From Chloroflexota bacterium (GTDB lineage: Bacteria > Chloroflexota > Dormibacteria > CF-121), in assembly GCA_005881235.1 (NCBI GenBank), contig VBEQ01000014.1, forward strand, positions 1-13,435: a stretch of DNA of 13,435 bases. The letters are read 5' to 3'. A program made the translations under genes and the position numbers. Within the stretch, counting starts at the first letter, position 1. Every line of letters begins with the position of its first letter. This document shows, in pieces, positions 6,135-13,435 of this stretch. The notes beneath the pieces are model-generated. The model saw nothing but the letters and a program-made list of their open reading frames with translations, was not told the DNA's origin and did no database searches.

Positions 6135-7925
6135 ATGAAAGCCTTTCGGCTGCTGACCGTCGCGGCCGCGCTCGTGACGTACGCCCTGGTCGTGCTGGGT
6201 GGCGTCGTTCGCGTCTCGGGCTCCGGCCTCGGCTGTCCCGACTGGCCCCTCTGTCACGGCCGGTTGCTGCCGCCCCTGAACCTGCACGCCATCATCGAGT
6301 ACTCCCACCGCACCACCGCCTCGCTCGCCAGCGCCCTCATCGTGCTCACGGCGGCCGTCGCCTTGCTCGCCTGGCGGAAGCGCCGCGACATCGTGATTCC
6401 GGCGATGGTTGCGCTCGGCCTTCTGGTGGCGCAGGTGGTCCTGGGCGCGATCACGGTCCGTCTCGAGCTGCCGCCGATGATCGTGCTGGCGCACCTCGCC
6501 ACCGCGATGGCGCTCCTTGCCGCGGTCTGCGTGACCGCTGTCGCGGCGAGCGTCGCTCGCCCGACCACGGCAACGGATCGAGCCTCCGTTCCTTTAGCAC
6601 GTGCCGCAGCGGCCGGCACTTATCTGCTGATCCTCAGCGGCTCCCTGGTTGTGGGCAGTGGTGCGAGCAGTAGCTGCGCTGCCTGGCCGCTCTGTGGCGG
6701 CGGCTTCAGCCTGAGCTTCGAGGGCTATCCCGCGATCCAACTCCTCCATCGCGGCCTTGCCGCCGCGATCGGGGTGCTGATCATCGTGAGTCTTTTCGCG
6801 TTGCTCAACCGCCACCGGGTGCAGCGCGCCGTGCGGGCGACGGTGGCGCTCACGCTGGCGGCGCTCGCCTTCCAGGTTGCGGTCGGTGCCGCCGTCGTCA
6901 CGCTGCACCTCCCGGCGGCCTTGCGCGGCCTGCACCTGGCCCTTGCCAGCGCTGTCTGGGCCGGCACCGTCGTCCTTGCCGTCCTCGCCGACCGGCTGCC
7001 GGCCGGCGGTGCGCCGGTTGCCGTCGCTGATCATGCCCGCCAGCCACCCCGGCCCGCGCGCGAGGTCGTACTCGACTATGTCAGCCTCGCCAAGCCGCGC
7101 ATCATCCCGTTGCTACTCATCACCGCATTGGGCGGGATGATGATGGCCGAGCGCGGCTGGCCGTCGACCGGCCTGGTAGTCCTCACCCTGCTTGGCGGGG
7201 CCCTGGCCGCCGCGGGCGCCGGCGCCATCAATTGCTGGATCGACCGCGACCTCGACGGAGCTATGCTCCGCACGCGACGCCGCCCGCTGCCCGACGGCCG
7301 GATCGCGCCTAGCCACGCCTTGCTCTTCGGCATCGCGCTCGGCCTGGCCGCCTTCGTGCTCCTGGCTTTCTGGGTCAACGTGCTGACCGCGACACTGGCG
7401 ATCAGCGGCCTGCTCTTCTACGTCTTCGTCTACACGCTCTGGCTCAAGCGCTGGACCGTCCAGAACATCGTGATCGGGGGCGCTGCCGGCGCGGTCCCGC
7501 CGGTCGTGGGGTGGGCCGCCGTGACGCACCGCGTCGACCTGACCGCGATCTATCTCTTCGCCGTCATCTTCCTCTGGACGCCGCCGCACTTCTGGGCGCT
7601 GGCCCTTCGGCTCAAGGGCGATTACGCGCGTGCGCGGGTCCCGATGTTACCCGTCGTCCGCGGCGAGGCAGTCGCCCGCCGCCAGATCCTGCTGTACACA
7701 CTCGTGCTGGTCGCCGTCACGCTCGCGGTCGTCGTGACGGGCGCGCTTGGCTTGCTCTACCTGGCCGGGGCGGCCGTCCTTGGGGGCGTGTTCATCGCGC
7801 TCGCGGTCGTCAACCTCCGCAATCAGCGGCAGCGGTGGTCACGCCTGCTCTTCGATTACTCGATCGCCTACCTCGGGCTGCTCTTCGCCGTAATGGTGGC
7901 TGACCGAATGATCGGGAGGCTATAG
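6135..7925 (+). CDS. Fused heme A synthase (CtaA) and protoheme IX farnesyltransferase (CtaB)
   Basis: 596-residue membrane protein joining the two steps of heme A synthesis. Residues 1-290 are CtaA-like: two four-helix halves, each with a Cys pair (Cys34/Cys40 in GLGCPDWPLC; Cys181/Cys187 in SSCAAWPLC) and heme-binding His candidates 58, 120, 205 and 267. After a Pro/Arg-rich linker (about 291-310), residues 311-596 are a UbiA-type prenyltransferase with the NxxxDxxxD motif (Asn366, Asp370, Asp374) and the WTPPHFWALAL stretch typical of CtaB. Farnesylation of heme B therefore precedes oxidation within one polypeptide, although the domain order is the reverse. It starts 8 bases after coxA without a clear ribosome binding site. 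CtaA-CtaB fusions are known from some bacteria such as Thermus, by recollection. Confidence 0.95.
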   Translation: MKAFRLLTVAAALVTYALVVLGGVVRVSGSGLGCPDWPLCHGRLLPPLNLHAIIEYSHRTTASLASALIVLTAAVALLAWRKRRDIVIPAMVALGLLVAQVVLGAITVRLELPPMIVLAHLATAMALLAAVCVTAVAASVARPTTATDRASVPLARAAAAGTYLLILSGSLVVGSGASSSCAAWPLCGGGFSLSFEGYPAIQLLHRGLAAAIGVLIIVSLFALLNRHRVQRAVRATVALTLAALAFQVAVGAAVVTLHLPAALRGLHLALASAVWAGTVVLAVLADRLPAGGAPVAVADHARQPPRPAREVVLDYVSLAKPRIIPLLLITALGGMMMAERGWPSTGLVVLTLLGGALAAAGAGAINCWIDRDLDGAMLRTRRRPLPDGRIAPSHALLFGIALGLAAFVLLAFWVNVLTATLAISGLLFYVFVYTLWLKRWTVQNIVIGGAAGAVPPVVGWAAVTHRVDLTAIYLFAVIFLWTPPHFWALALRLKGDYARARVPMLPVVRGEAVARRQILLYTLVLVAVTLAVVVTGALGLLYLAGAAVLGGVFIALAVVNLRNQRQRWSRLLFDYSIAYLGLLFAVMVADRMIGRL

Positions 7926-7941
7926 TTTCCAGTGGTCGTTG

Positions 7942-8061
7942 ATGCATAAAGAAGAAGCACGCAAGAACGTTCGTCTCGGGATGCTGCTGTTCGTGACAGC
8001 CCTGATCATGTTCGGCCTGGCCTTCGCCTGGGCCCTGATCTACAACAACTTCGGCGCATGA
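7942..8061 (+). CDS. Small single-span membrane protein, 39 aa (probable oxidase accessory subunit)
   Basis: A 39-residue peptide: charged N-terminus (MHKEEARKNVR), then one long hydrophobic helix (about 13-34) ending YNNFGA. It is too short to assign to a family by eye, but its place between the heme A enzyme and a subunit IV-like gene, and an ATGA overlap with that gene, suggest a small oxidase subunit. No good ribosome binding site is seen before ATG 7942; TTG 7939 is an alternative that adds one residue. Confidence 0.6.
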   Translation: MHKEEARKNVRLGMLLFVTALIMFGLAFAWALIYNNFGA

Positions 8062-8279
8062 CGGAGCCTGAGCCGGCGTCGCACGCCGAATCCCACGACG
8101 CCTTCCATCTCCCGCCGCCGAGCATCTGGCCGGCCGTGCTGGCGCTCGGGATTGCGTTGCTTCTCACCGGGCTCATCCTTAACCCGGTCGTGCTGATCGC
8201 GGGCGTCGTCATCGCGGTGGGCGCGACCGCGCTCTGGGTACGCGACGCGCGCCGCGAATTCGCGAGCCTGCCGGACTAG
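8058..8279 (+). CDS. Small two-helix cytochrome c oxidase subunit IV-like protein, 73 aa
   Basis: A 73-residue protein with a soluble acidic/His-rich N-terminus, then HLPPPSIWPAVLALGIALLL, a sequence style I associate with prokaryotic cytochrome c oxidase subunit IV / CtaF-like small subunits, and two hydrophobic helices (about 23-41 and 43-61). It ends in a charged tail. It starts by ATGA overlap with the 39-aa gene and is the last gene of the respiratory operon. Assignment rests on the HLPxPSxWP motif, size, topology and context; exact family membership was not verified. Confidence 0.7.
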   Translation: MTEPEPASHAESHDAFHLPPPSIWPAVLALGIALLLTGLILNPVVLIAGVVIAVGATALWVRDARREFASLPD

Positions 8280-8387
8280 TACGGTCAGCACCTGATTCTC
8301 GGCCGGCGGGCACGATTCCACGCCGTGGGCGCGCGATCGCCCCGTAGACTCAGTCGGGGGATCAACCATTTCGGCAAGGAGGACGAC

Positions 8388-8783
8388 GTGACCGTGTGGA
8401 AGATGGCAATCGTGGCGGCGGCGAGTGGCCTGGTACTGGCCGCATGCGGCAGTTCGAGCAGCGACGGCGGCACCTCCGCCTGCACGCCCAAGGGCGGCAC
8501 GACCAGCGGCACGGCATCCCAGGTCGTCAAGCTCAATCCCGACCCGAACACGGTCGGCAAATTCGAGCCGTCGACCGTGACCGTGACCAAGGGACAGACG
8601 GTCGAGTGGGATTGGGTCGCCACCGACGCCCAGCACAGCGTCACGTCCGACGACACCACGACCTTTGACTCCGGCCTGTGCAGCGCGGGCACCAAATTCT
8701 TCTTTACCTTCAACACCGCGGGCGATGTCAAGTATCACTGCTCGATCCACGCCGCGATGACGGGAGACGTGAAGGTTAGTTAG
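8388..8783 (+). CDS. Blue-copper (cupredoxin) lipoprotein
   Basis: A 131-residue lipoprotein started at GTG 8388, which has AAGGAGG 5 bases upstream; an upstream reading from 8325 lacks such a site and would bury the signal peptide. The signal peptide ends in a lipobox (LAAC, Cys20), followed by a Ser/Gly-rich linker. The cupredoxin domain (about 45-131) has the type 1 copper ligands His83, Cys118, His121 and Met124. The Cys-x2-His-x2-Met loop matches amicyanin spacing and differs from the x4 loop of the domain fused to oxidase subunit II. Cys32 and Cys98 could form a disulfide. As a membrane-tethered copper protein next to the oxidase operon it may shuttle electrons, but a copper-handling role cannot be excluded. 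The 108 bases before it show no convincing promoter or terminator. Confidence 0.88.
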   Translation: MTVWKMAIVAAASGLVLAACGSSSSDGGTSACTPKGGTTSGTASQVVKLNPDPNTVGKFEPSTVTVTKGQTVEWDWVATDAQHSVTSDDTTTFDSGLCSAGTKFFFTFNTAGDVKYHCSIHAAMTGDVKVS

Positions 8784-8793
8784 CTCGCAAACG

Positions 8794-9195
8794 ATCGCGC
8801 GCGTCTTAGCCGGCGGCCTCGCCGTGCTGCTCGCGGCGTGCGGCGGATCGGCGCAGCCGGATGACGCAGCGATCGTCGCCGACTTCCACAGCCGGCAATC
8901 ATATGTTGAGGTGACGGCGGACGGAACCGTCACGCGGCTGCTGCCCGACCGCACCAGCTCGACCGGGACGCACGAGCAGTTCATTCTCAAGCTCTCTTCG
9001 GGCGATCTCACCGTCGAGGTGGAGCACAACATCTCGATCGCGCCGCGCGTCCCGGTCGCATTGGGCGATCACGTGGTCGTCCATGGCGAGTATGTCTGGA
9101 ACGCGCAGGGTGGTCTCATCCACTTCACCCACCACGATCCCAAGGGAACCCACGAGGCCGGTTATATCCAGGACAACGGCAAGACCTACGACTGA
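8794..9195 (+). CDS. DUF3465-type lipoprotein with no canonical start codon
   Basis: The reading frame is open from 8773 to 9195. From about 8782 it encodes a lipoprotein signal peptide (IARVLAGGLAVLLAAC) and then a domain matching DUF3465 by the core features HEQFILKLSSG, VEHNISIAPR, GEYVWNAQGG and FTHHDPKGTHE. The function of DUF3465 is not known to me. The only ATG/GTG/TTG codon is GTG 8824, just 5 residues before the lipobox Cys, far too close for a signal peptide. The feature is drawn from ATC 8794 as the most plausible rare start; ACG 8791 is another. No ribosome binding site is seen. The start may have been lost by mutation or sequencing error. The stop lies within the convergent biotin ligase gene (10-bp overlap). 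Confidence 0.7.
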   Translation: MARVLAGGLAVLLAACGGSAQPDDAAIVADFHSRQSYVEVTADGTVTRLLPDRTSSTGTHEQFILKLSSGDLTVEVEHNISIAPRVPVALGDHVVVHGEYVWNAQGGLIHFTHHDPKGTHEAGYIQDNGKTYD

Positions 9196-9959
9196 GCCGT
9201 CCGCAGGCGTTCGACCTCACCGGCGACGACGCTGATCTGGGTGCCGTCCTCGAGGCGGACGCGCAGCGCGCCGTCCGCGAGGACGTCCTCGGCGATCCCG
9301 CGAATCAGCGTGCCATCCCGATGGAAGCTGACCGCCTCGCCGAGCATCGAGCTCCGGCTGCGCCAGCCCGGAACGATCCAGCCCAAGCCTTCGCGATCGG
9401 CCCGCTCGTAGACGGAACCGAGGTCGTTGAGAATGGCAGCCAGCAGAGGTTCGCGCTCCAGCTCATGGCCCAATTCGAGGGCCAGCGAGGTGCCGCCGTC
9501 CGGCACCTCTTGACGCGCTTGGTTGACGTTCAGGCCCACCCCGAGAACGACGTCCGGACCCGCCGGTCGTTCCAGCAGGATGCCGGCCAGCTTCTTGCCG
9601 TTGAGGAGGACGTCGTTTGGCCATTTGAGATCGGGCACCGCGCCTGTGGAGCCCTCGATCCCACCCGCGACGGCCAGCGCCGCCAGCAGCGGCAGTAGGG
9701 GCAGGACATCAAGCGGGGGCTGAAGGATGGTGGAGAAGAGGAGCGCCCTCTCCGGCGGAGCGACCCAGGATCGCCCCAGGCGTCCTCGGCCCTCCCGCTG
9801 CACGTCGGTCACCACCGTCCAGCCCTCGCCCGCACCGCGAGCGGCGGCGGCGCGGGCGAGCTCCTGCGTGCTGCTGCAGGAGGGCTCGTAATGCAGCTTC
9901 CATAGGACCTCGCCGGGGACGAGCCGCTCGCGCACCCGCTCGAGGACCATCGCCGTCAT
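9186..9959 (-). CDS. birA: Biotin--[acetyl-CoA-carboxylase] ligase (class I BirA)
   Basis: 257-residue enzyme that makes biotinyl-AMP and transfers biotin to the carrier protein of biotin-dependent carboxylases. Motifs in order: CSSTQE (28-33), the biotinyl-AMP loop QREGRGRLGRSW (54-65), KWPNDV (112-117), GKKLAGILLE (121-130) and GLNVNQ (142-147). A C-terminal SH3-like domain (about 210-257) closes the protein. There is no N-terminal helix-turn-helix, so it is the monofunctional class and not a biotin repressor. ATG 9959 overlaps the stop of the upstream transporter gene by 4 bases, so the two genes are probably translated together. Its 3' end overlaps the convergent DUF3465 gene by 10 bases, leaving no room for a terminator. 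Confidence 0.95.
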   Translation of the reverse strand: MTAMVLERVRERLVPGEVLWKLHYEPSCSSTQELARAAAARGAGEGWTVVTDVQREGRGRLGRSWVAPPERALLFSTILQPPLDVLPLLPLLAALAVAGGIEGSTGAVPDLKWPNDVLLNGKKLAGILLERPAGPDVVLGVGLNVNQARQEVPDGGTSLALELGHELEREPLLAAILNDLGSVYERADREGLGWIVPGWRSRSSMLGEAVSFHRDGTLIRGIAEDVLADGALRVRLEDGTQISVVAGEVERLRTAQS

Positions 9960-10864
9960 TGGATGGGTGGCGCCGTGACGCCGGCGTCGGCGCTGCCCGC
10001 CTGGACGATGATGATGCCGGCGACGATCACGGCCGCGCCGAAGACTTGCAACGGCTGCAGCCGGTCGCCGAGGACGAGGAACGCGATCAAGCCGGCAAAG
10101 ACCGGCTCAGCGGTGGACACGATCCCCGCCGACGAAGGGCGGATGGTTCGAAGGGCCCACACGAAGAGGCCATGCGCGGCCAGCGTGCCGATCAGGCCCA
10201 CCAGGGCCATGACGACCCAGATGCGCCAGTCCGGCGGCAGGGCCGTCCCACTGACGAGATCGAACACCGCCCACATGATGCTACCGGCGCCAAATCCGTA
10301 GACGAGCAACGTCCAGGTATTGAGCCGCCGTGTCAGCGTCGATGCCCGCAGGACGTAGAAGGCGAAGAAAGCAGCCGCCACCAGGCCCAGCATGACACCC
10401 GGCAGGTTGACGCGGAGGAGCGCCGGCTGGTAGGCGCCCACGGCGAAGAAGGCGCCCACCAGTACCATCGCGAGGGCGCCCCAGACCTGGGCCGGCACCG
10501 CCTGTTGGCGCTGATACCGCTCGAACGCCGTCACCGCGACCAGACCCAGGTACTGGACCAGCAGCGCGACCGCGATGTTGATCCGGGCGATCGTCAGGTA
10601 GTAGCTGAGCTGGACCCCGGCCAGGCCGATGGTGCCGAAGACCGCCAGCGCGGGAAGCTCGCGACGATCGACGCGAAGCAGCCTCGGCCGGACGGCGAGC
10701 AGGATGACGAGGAGCCAGGCGAAGGCGAACCCAATTCGGAGTTGCGCCAGCACGAGCGGCGAGTAGCCCCGCCCGAAGAGCACCTTGACGGTGTTGCCGC
10801 CGGCGGCAAAGAGGAAGGCGGACAGGACCACCAGCAGATAGCCCCTGCCTGACTTCTTGACCAA
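9956..10864 (-). CDS. EamA/DMT-family membrane transporter
   Basis: 302-residue protein with about ten membrane helices in two homologous EamA halves (about 8-140 and 152-287). The second half carries the family signature RPSSAGIVSTAEPVFAGLIA (about 243-262), typical of RhaT/YdcZ-like drug/metabolite exporters. The substrate cannot be read from sequence. The start is TTG 10864; no ATG or GTG is available upstream in frame before the divergent gene, and the spacing of 36 bases to that gene leaves room for little more than overlapping promoters. It is the first gene of a two-gene unit with birA, though this does not make biotin its substrate. Confidence 0.9.
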   Translation of the reverse strand: MVKKSGRGYLLVVLSAFLFAAGGNTVKVLFGRGYSPLVLAQLRIGFAFAWLLVILLAVRPRLLRVDRRELPALAVFGTIGLAGVQLSYYLTIARINIAVALLVQYLGLVAVTAFERYQRQQAVPAQVWGALAMVLVGAFFAVGAYQPALLRVNLPGVMLGLVAAAFFAFYVLRASTLTRRLNTWTLLVYGFGAGSIMWAVFDLVSGTALPPDWRIWVVMALVGLIGTLAAHGLFVWALRTIRPSSAGIVSTAEPVFAGLIAFLVLGDRLQPLQVFGAAVIVAGIIIVQAGSADAGVTAPPIQ

Positions 10865-10900
10865 GTCGGTATTTGAAAGTACAGTAAACCCTCGGGAAGC

Positions 10901-11254
10901 ATGGCTCGAACCACCCTTGGAAGCGGGCGCATGATCGAGCAGACCTCGGTCCAGATCTCAGCGCAACGCGAGCGATGGCAAGCGGAGCGCGAGTTGCGGT
11001 ATGCGCGCCGCAACCGGATCCGCCACATCGACCGGCTGCTGGATGAGCTCGAGATGCTCAATATCGCCGAGGAGACCCAGTTGCCCACCGACCTGGCCTT
11101 TCGCGTGCAGCAGCTCGCCGCCGAGATGGATCACCCCCTCGGCAATCGGGCACTCGAGGATATCTCCATTGGGGAATCGATGGACGCGCTCTACGACCTT
11201 CAGGACGGCCTGATGCTCACGCTGGAAGGCGTTCAGGACGACGAAGAAGTCTAA
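10901..11254 (+). CDS. Small charged helical protein of unknown function, 117 aa
   Basis: No family is recognised. The protein is rich in Arg, Glu and Leu. Residues about 16-58 form a long amphipathic helix (RERWQAERELRYARRNRIRH onward) ending in LLDELEMLNI, which could be a coiled coil, and the second half (60-117) is acidic and helical, ending DDEEV. There is no signal peptide or membrane segment, so it is cytoplasmic. It is divergent from the DMT transporter gene and convergent with the exported-protein gene. ATG 10901 is used; ATG 10931 (MIEQTSVQ) is a good alternative because the first ten residues look unstructured and no clear ribosome binding site precedes either. Codon usage and length support a real gene. 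Confidence 0.65.
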   Translation: MARTTLGSGRMIEQTSVQISAQRERWQAERELRYARRNRIRHIDRLLDELEMLNIAEETQLPTDLAFRVQQLAAEMDHPLGNRALEDISIGESMDALYDLQDGLMLTLEGVQDDEEV

Positions 11255-11283
11255 AGCGGGCTAACCTGCGGTCGCGACCTCGC

Positions 11284-12015
11284 CTAGGGTTTGCCGTTGC
11301 CTTGCGGATGGCCGCTGTGGCCCTTGTCGGTTTTGTCGTTGGCCTTGGCTTTGTCGTCGGCATGTTGCTTGGCGGCGATCGCAACCGTCGATTGACCGGC
11401 GTCATTCAATGAGCCCGCCAGGCCATCGGAGGCGATGGTCACGCCCTTGATCTTCACCAGGAAGGCGCTGTCGCGATCGGCGTTTTCGGCCCACAGGGCG
11501 CTGAGGTCGCTGCCTCCCGCCAGGTCGCTCACGGCGGCGGCCTGCTGCGACCGGAAGTCCTTGAGCAGTGACTGCACGATATCGGTCGTCGATCCACGGC
11601 CTTCCAGGTTGAGCAGGGACTGATTGGCCCAGCTCAGCAGCGAGCCGACCGGCGCCTTCGCATTGGACCCCGTGATGAAGTTGTAGATGCCGGACAGGAA
11701 GGGGTCGATCACCGCGACCGGCTGTGGTCCAGCGCCGCTGCGTTTCTGCTGCAACACGGTGTAGCTGTTGAGCAGGTCCGCATTGGCCTGAGCGAGCTCA
11801 GCCAGCCCGCGCTGAGCCGGATCGCTGGTGGCTCGCGTGACACCATCCCACCACGCCTGGACGACGTAGAAGGCACTGTCGACGCCGACCCCCTGCGGCT
11901 GGTTCCAGAGCGCGTCCACATCGGCTGCGCCCGCGGCGTGCGCCGTGAGCGGGGCAAGCGAAAGCGCCGCAACAACATATGCGGCGACCAGGCGGCGTAG
12001 TACGACACAACTCAT
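11284..12015 (-). CDS. Exported protein of unknown function with a Lys/His/Asp-rich tail
   Basis: 243 residues from ATG 12015, chosen because it places a classic signal peptide at the very N-terminus: VVLRRLVAAYVVAALSL, then APLTAHA with a likely cut after residue 27. Starts further upstream (to 12321) run antisense into the thiolase gene and read as Arg/Pro-rich shadow sequence; ATG 12057 would add 14 residues. The mature part is largely helical (LAELAQANADLLNSYTVLQQ, then ITGSNAKAPVGSLLSWANQS). It ends in a low-complexity tail (about 215-243) of Lys, Asp, His, Gly and Asn. No catalytic motif or known domain is recognised. The tail might bind metal or a polyanionic surface, which is speculation. 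Confidence 0.72.
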   Translation of the reverse strand: MSCVVLRRLVAAYVVAALSLAPLTAHAAGAADVDALWNQPQGVGVDSAFYVVQAWWDGVTRATSDPAQRGLAELAQANADLLNSYTVLQQKRSGAGPQPVAVIDPFLSGIYNFITGSNAKAPVGSLLSWANQSLLNLEGRGSTTDIVQSLLKDFRSQQAAAVSDLAGGSDLSALWAENADRDSAFLVKIKGVTIASDGLAGSLNDAGQSTVAIAAKQHADDKAKANDKTDKGHSGHPQGNGKP

Positions 12016-12034
12016 AGGGAGCAGGGCGGCCTCG

Positions 12035-12046
12035 GGATGATCATCC
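12035..12046. promoter_or_regulatory. Perfect 12-bp palindrome upstream of the exported-protein gene
   Basis: GGATGATCATCC is a perfect inverted repeat located 20 bases before ATG 12015 on the minus strand, in the 95-base gap after the thiolase stop. It is the size and place of an operator for a dimeric regulator, but a chance palindrome is possible. If translation began at 12057 it would fall inside the gene. Confidence 0.25.
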
Positions 12047-12110
12047 GCCAGCGGCATTGAGCCATGGCAGACATGCCCGTCGCAGAGTGTTGACGGAGCT
12101 GACGCGACTG

Positions 12111-13313
<1,203 letters not shown>

Positions 13314-13342
13314 GCTACACACCCTTTTCGGCCCCCACCCTG

Positions 13343-13363
13343 CCCTTCCCGAGAGGGGGAGGG
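13343..13363. repeat. GC-rich hairpin between divergent genes
   Basis: CCCTTCCC (13343-13350) pairs with GGGGAGGG (13356-13363) over 8 bp, including one G-T wobble, around a GAGAG loop. It lies between the thiolase start and the probable gene at the right edge. No U-run follows on either strand, so it is not a typical terminator. It may be a dispersed intergenic repeat. Confidence 0.3.
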
Positions 13364-13394
13364 AACGACCCGCTCACTAAAATGTTGCCGACTC

Positions 13395-13435
13395 ATGGAT
13401 GATCTCGCTCGCCAGTACGAGGCGGTGAACCTGAT
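13395..13435 (+). CDS. Possible start of a further gene, cut by the window edge
   Basis: ATG 13395 opens a frame that reads MDDLARQYEAVNL and stays open to the edge; the other nearby ATGs (13382 and 13399) hit stops at once. It would be divergent from the thiolase. A TAAAAT box (13378-13383) 11 bases upstream could serve as a -10 element of a nearly leaderless transcript, but no -35 or ribosome binding site is clear. Thirteen residues are too few to identify a product. Confidence 0.4.
   Translation, partial: MDDLARQYEAVNL

Noticed and set aside
8338..8360. Possible terminator or operator hairpin (CCCC...GACT-C-AGTC...GGGG) before the cupredoxin gene
   Set aside because: It needs a 1-base loop and a bulge, and no U-run follows.
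9959..10852. 297-residue + strand frame opposite the DMT transporter
   Set aside because: Its composition (Asp, Arg, Gln, His, Glu rich) is that of an antisense shadow; the minus strand has a clean ten-helix EamA protein.
11255..11283. Bidirectional terminator between the two convergent genes
   Set aside because: Only a weak GCGGG/CCTGC pairing with a mismatch is present, and there is no U-run on either side.

Overview
The window is high-GC bacterial DNA from an aerobic, menaquinol- or quinol-respiring organism. A split b6/subunit IV cytochrome bc complex, an A2-type heme-copper oxidase and a fused CtaA-CtaB heme A synthesis protein point to a Chloroflexota- or Dormibacterota-like lineage of Terrabacteria. 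That placement is an inference from gene content; no rRNA or other phylogenetic marker is present.

Region 1 (1-8279, all + strand) is one compact respiratory operon. It begins inside a Rieske iron-sulfur protein. It continues with a b6-like cytochrome b, a subunit IV-like protein, a membrane-anchored triheme cytochrome c, two tiny single-span membrane proteins and a multi-span membrane protein with a PGLGQLYN motif. Cytochrome oxidase subunit II follows (with a blue-copper domain fused to its C-terminus), then subunit I, the CtaA-CtaB fusion and two small oxidase-type membrane subunits. Genes overlap or are separated by a few bases. The logic is quinol -> Rieske/cytochrome b -> triheme cytochrome c -> copper domain/CuA of subunit II -> heme a/a3-CuB of subunit I, with the enzyme for making heme A encoded in the same transcript. 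No subunit III gene is visible here.

The one break in this tight packing is a 174-bp stretch between cytochrome b and subunit IV. It has 20-bp imperfect terminal inverted repeats flanked on both sides by TA, internal hairpins and no credible gene. I read it as a small non-autonomous transposable element (MITE-like) inserted into the operon.

Region 2 (8388-9195, + strand) holds two probable lipoproteins: a free blue-copper protein and a DUF3465-type protein whose signal peptide has no normal start codon in front of it. Region 3 (9186-10864, - strand) is a BirA-type biotin ligase coupled to an EamA/DMT transporter. Region 4 has a small helical protein of unknown function (+), an exported protein of unknown function with a Lys/His/Asp-rich tail (-), and a PcaF/FadA-like thiolase (-). 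The start of a further + strand gene probably lies at the right edge. No tRNA, rRNA, CRISPR array or autonomous transposase was seen, and no gene-free stretch exceeds 300 bases.
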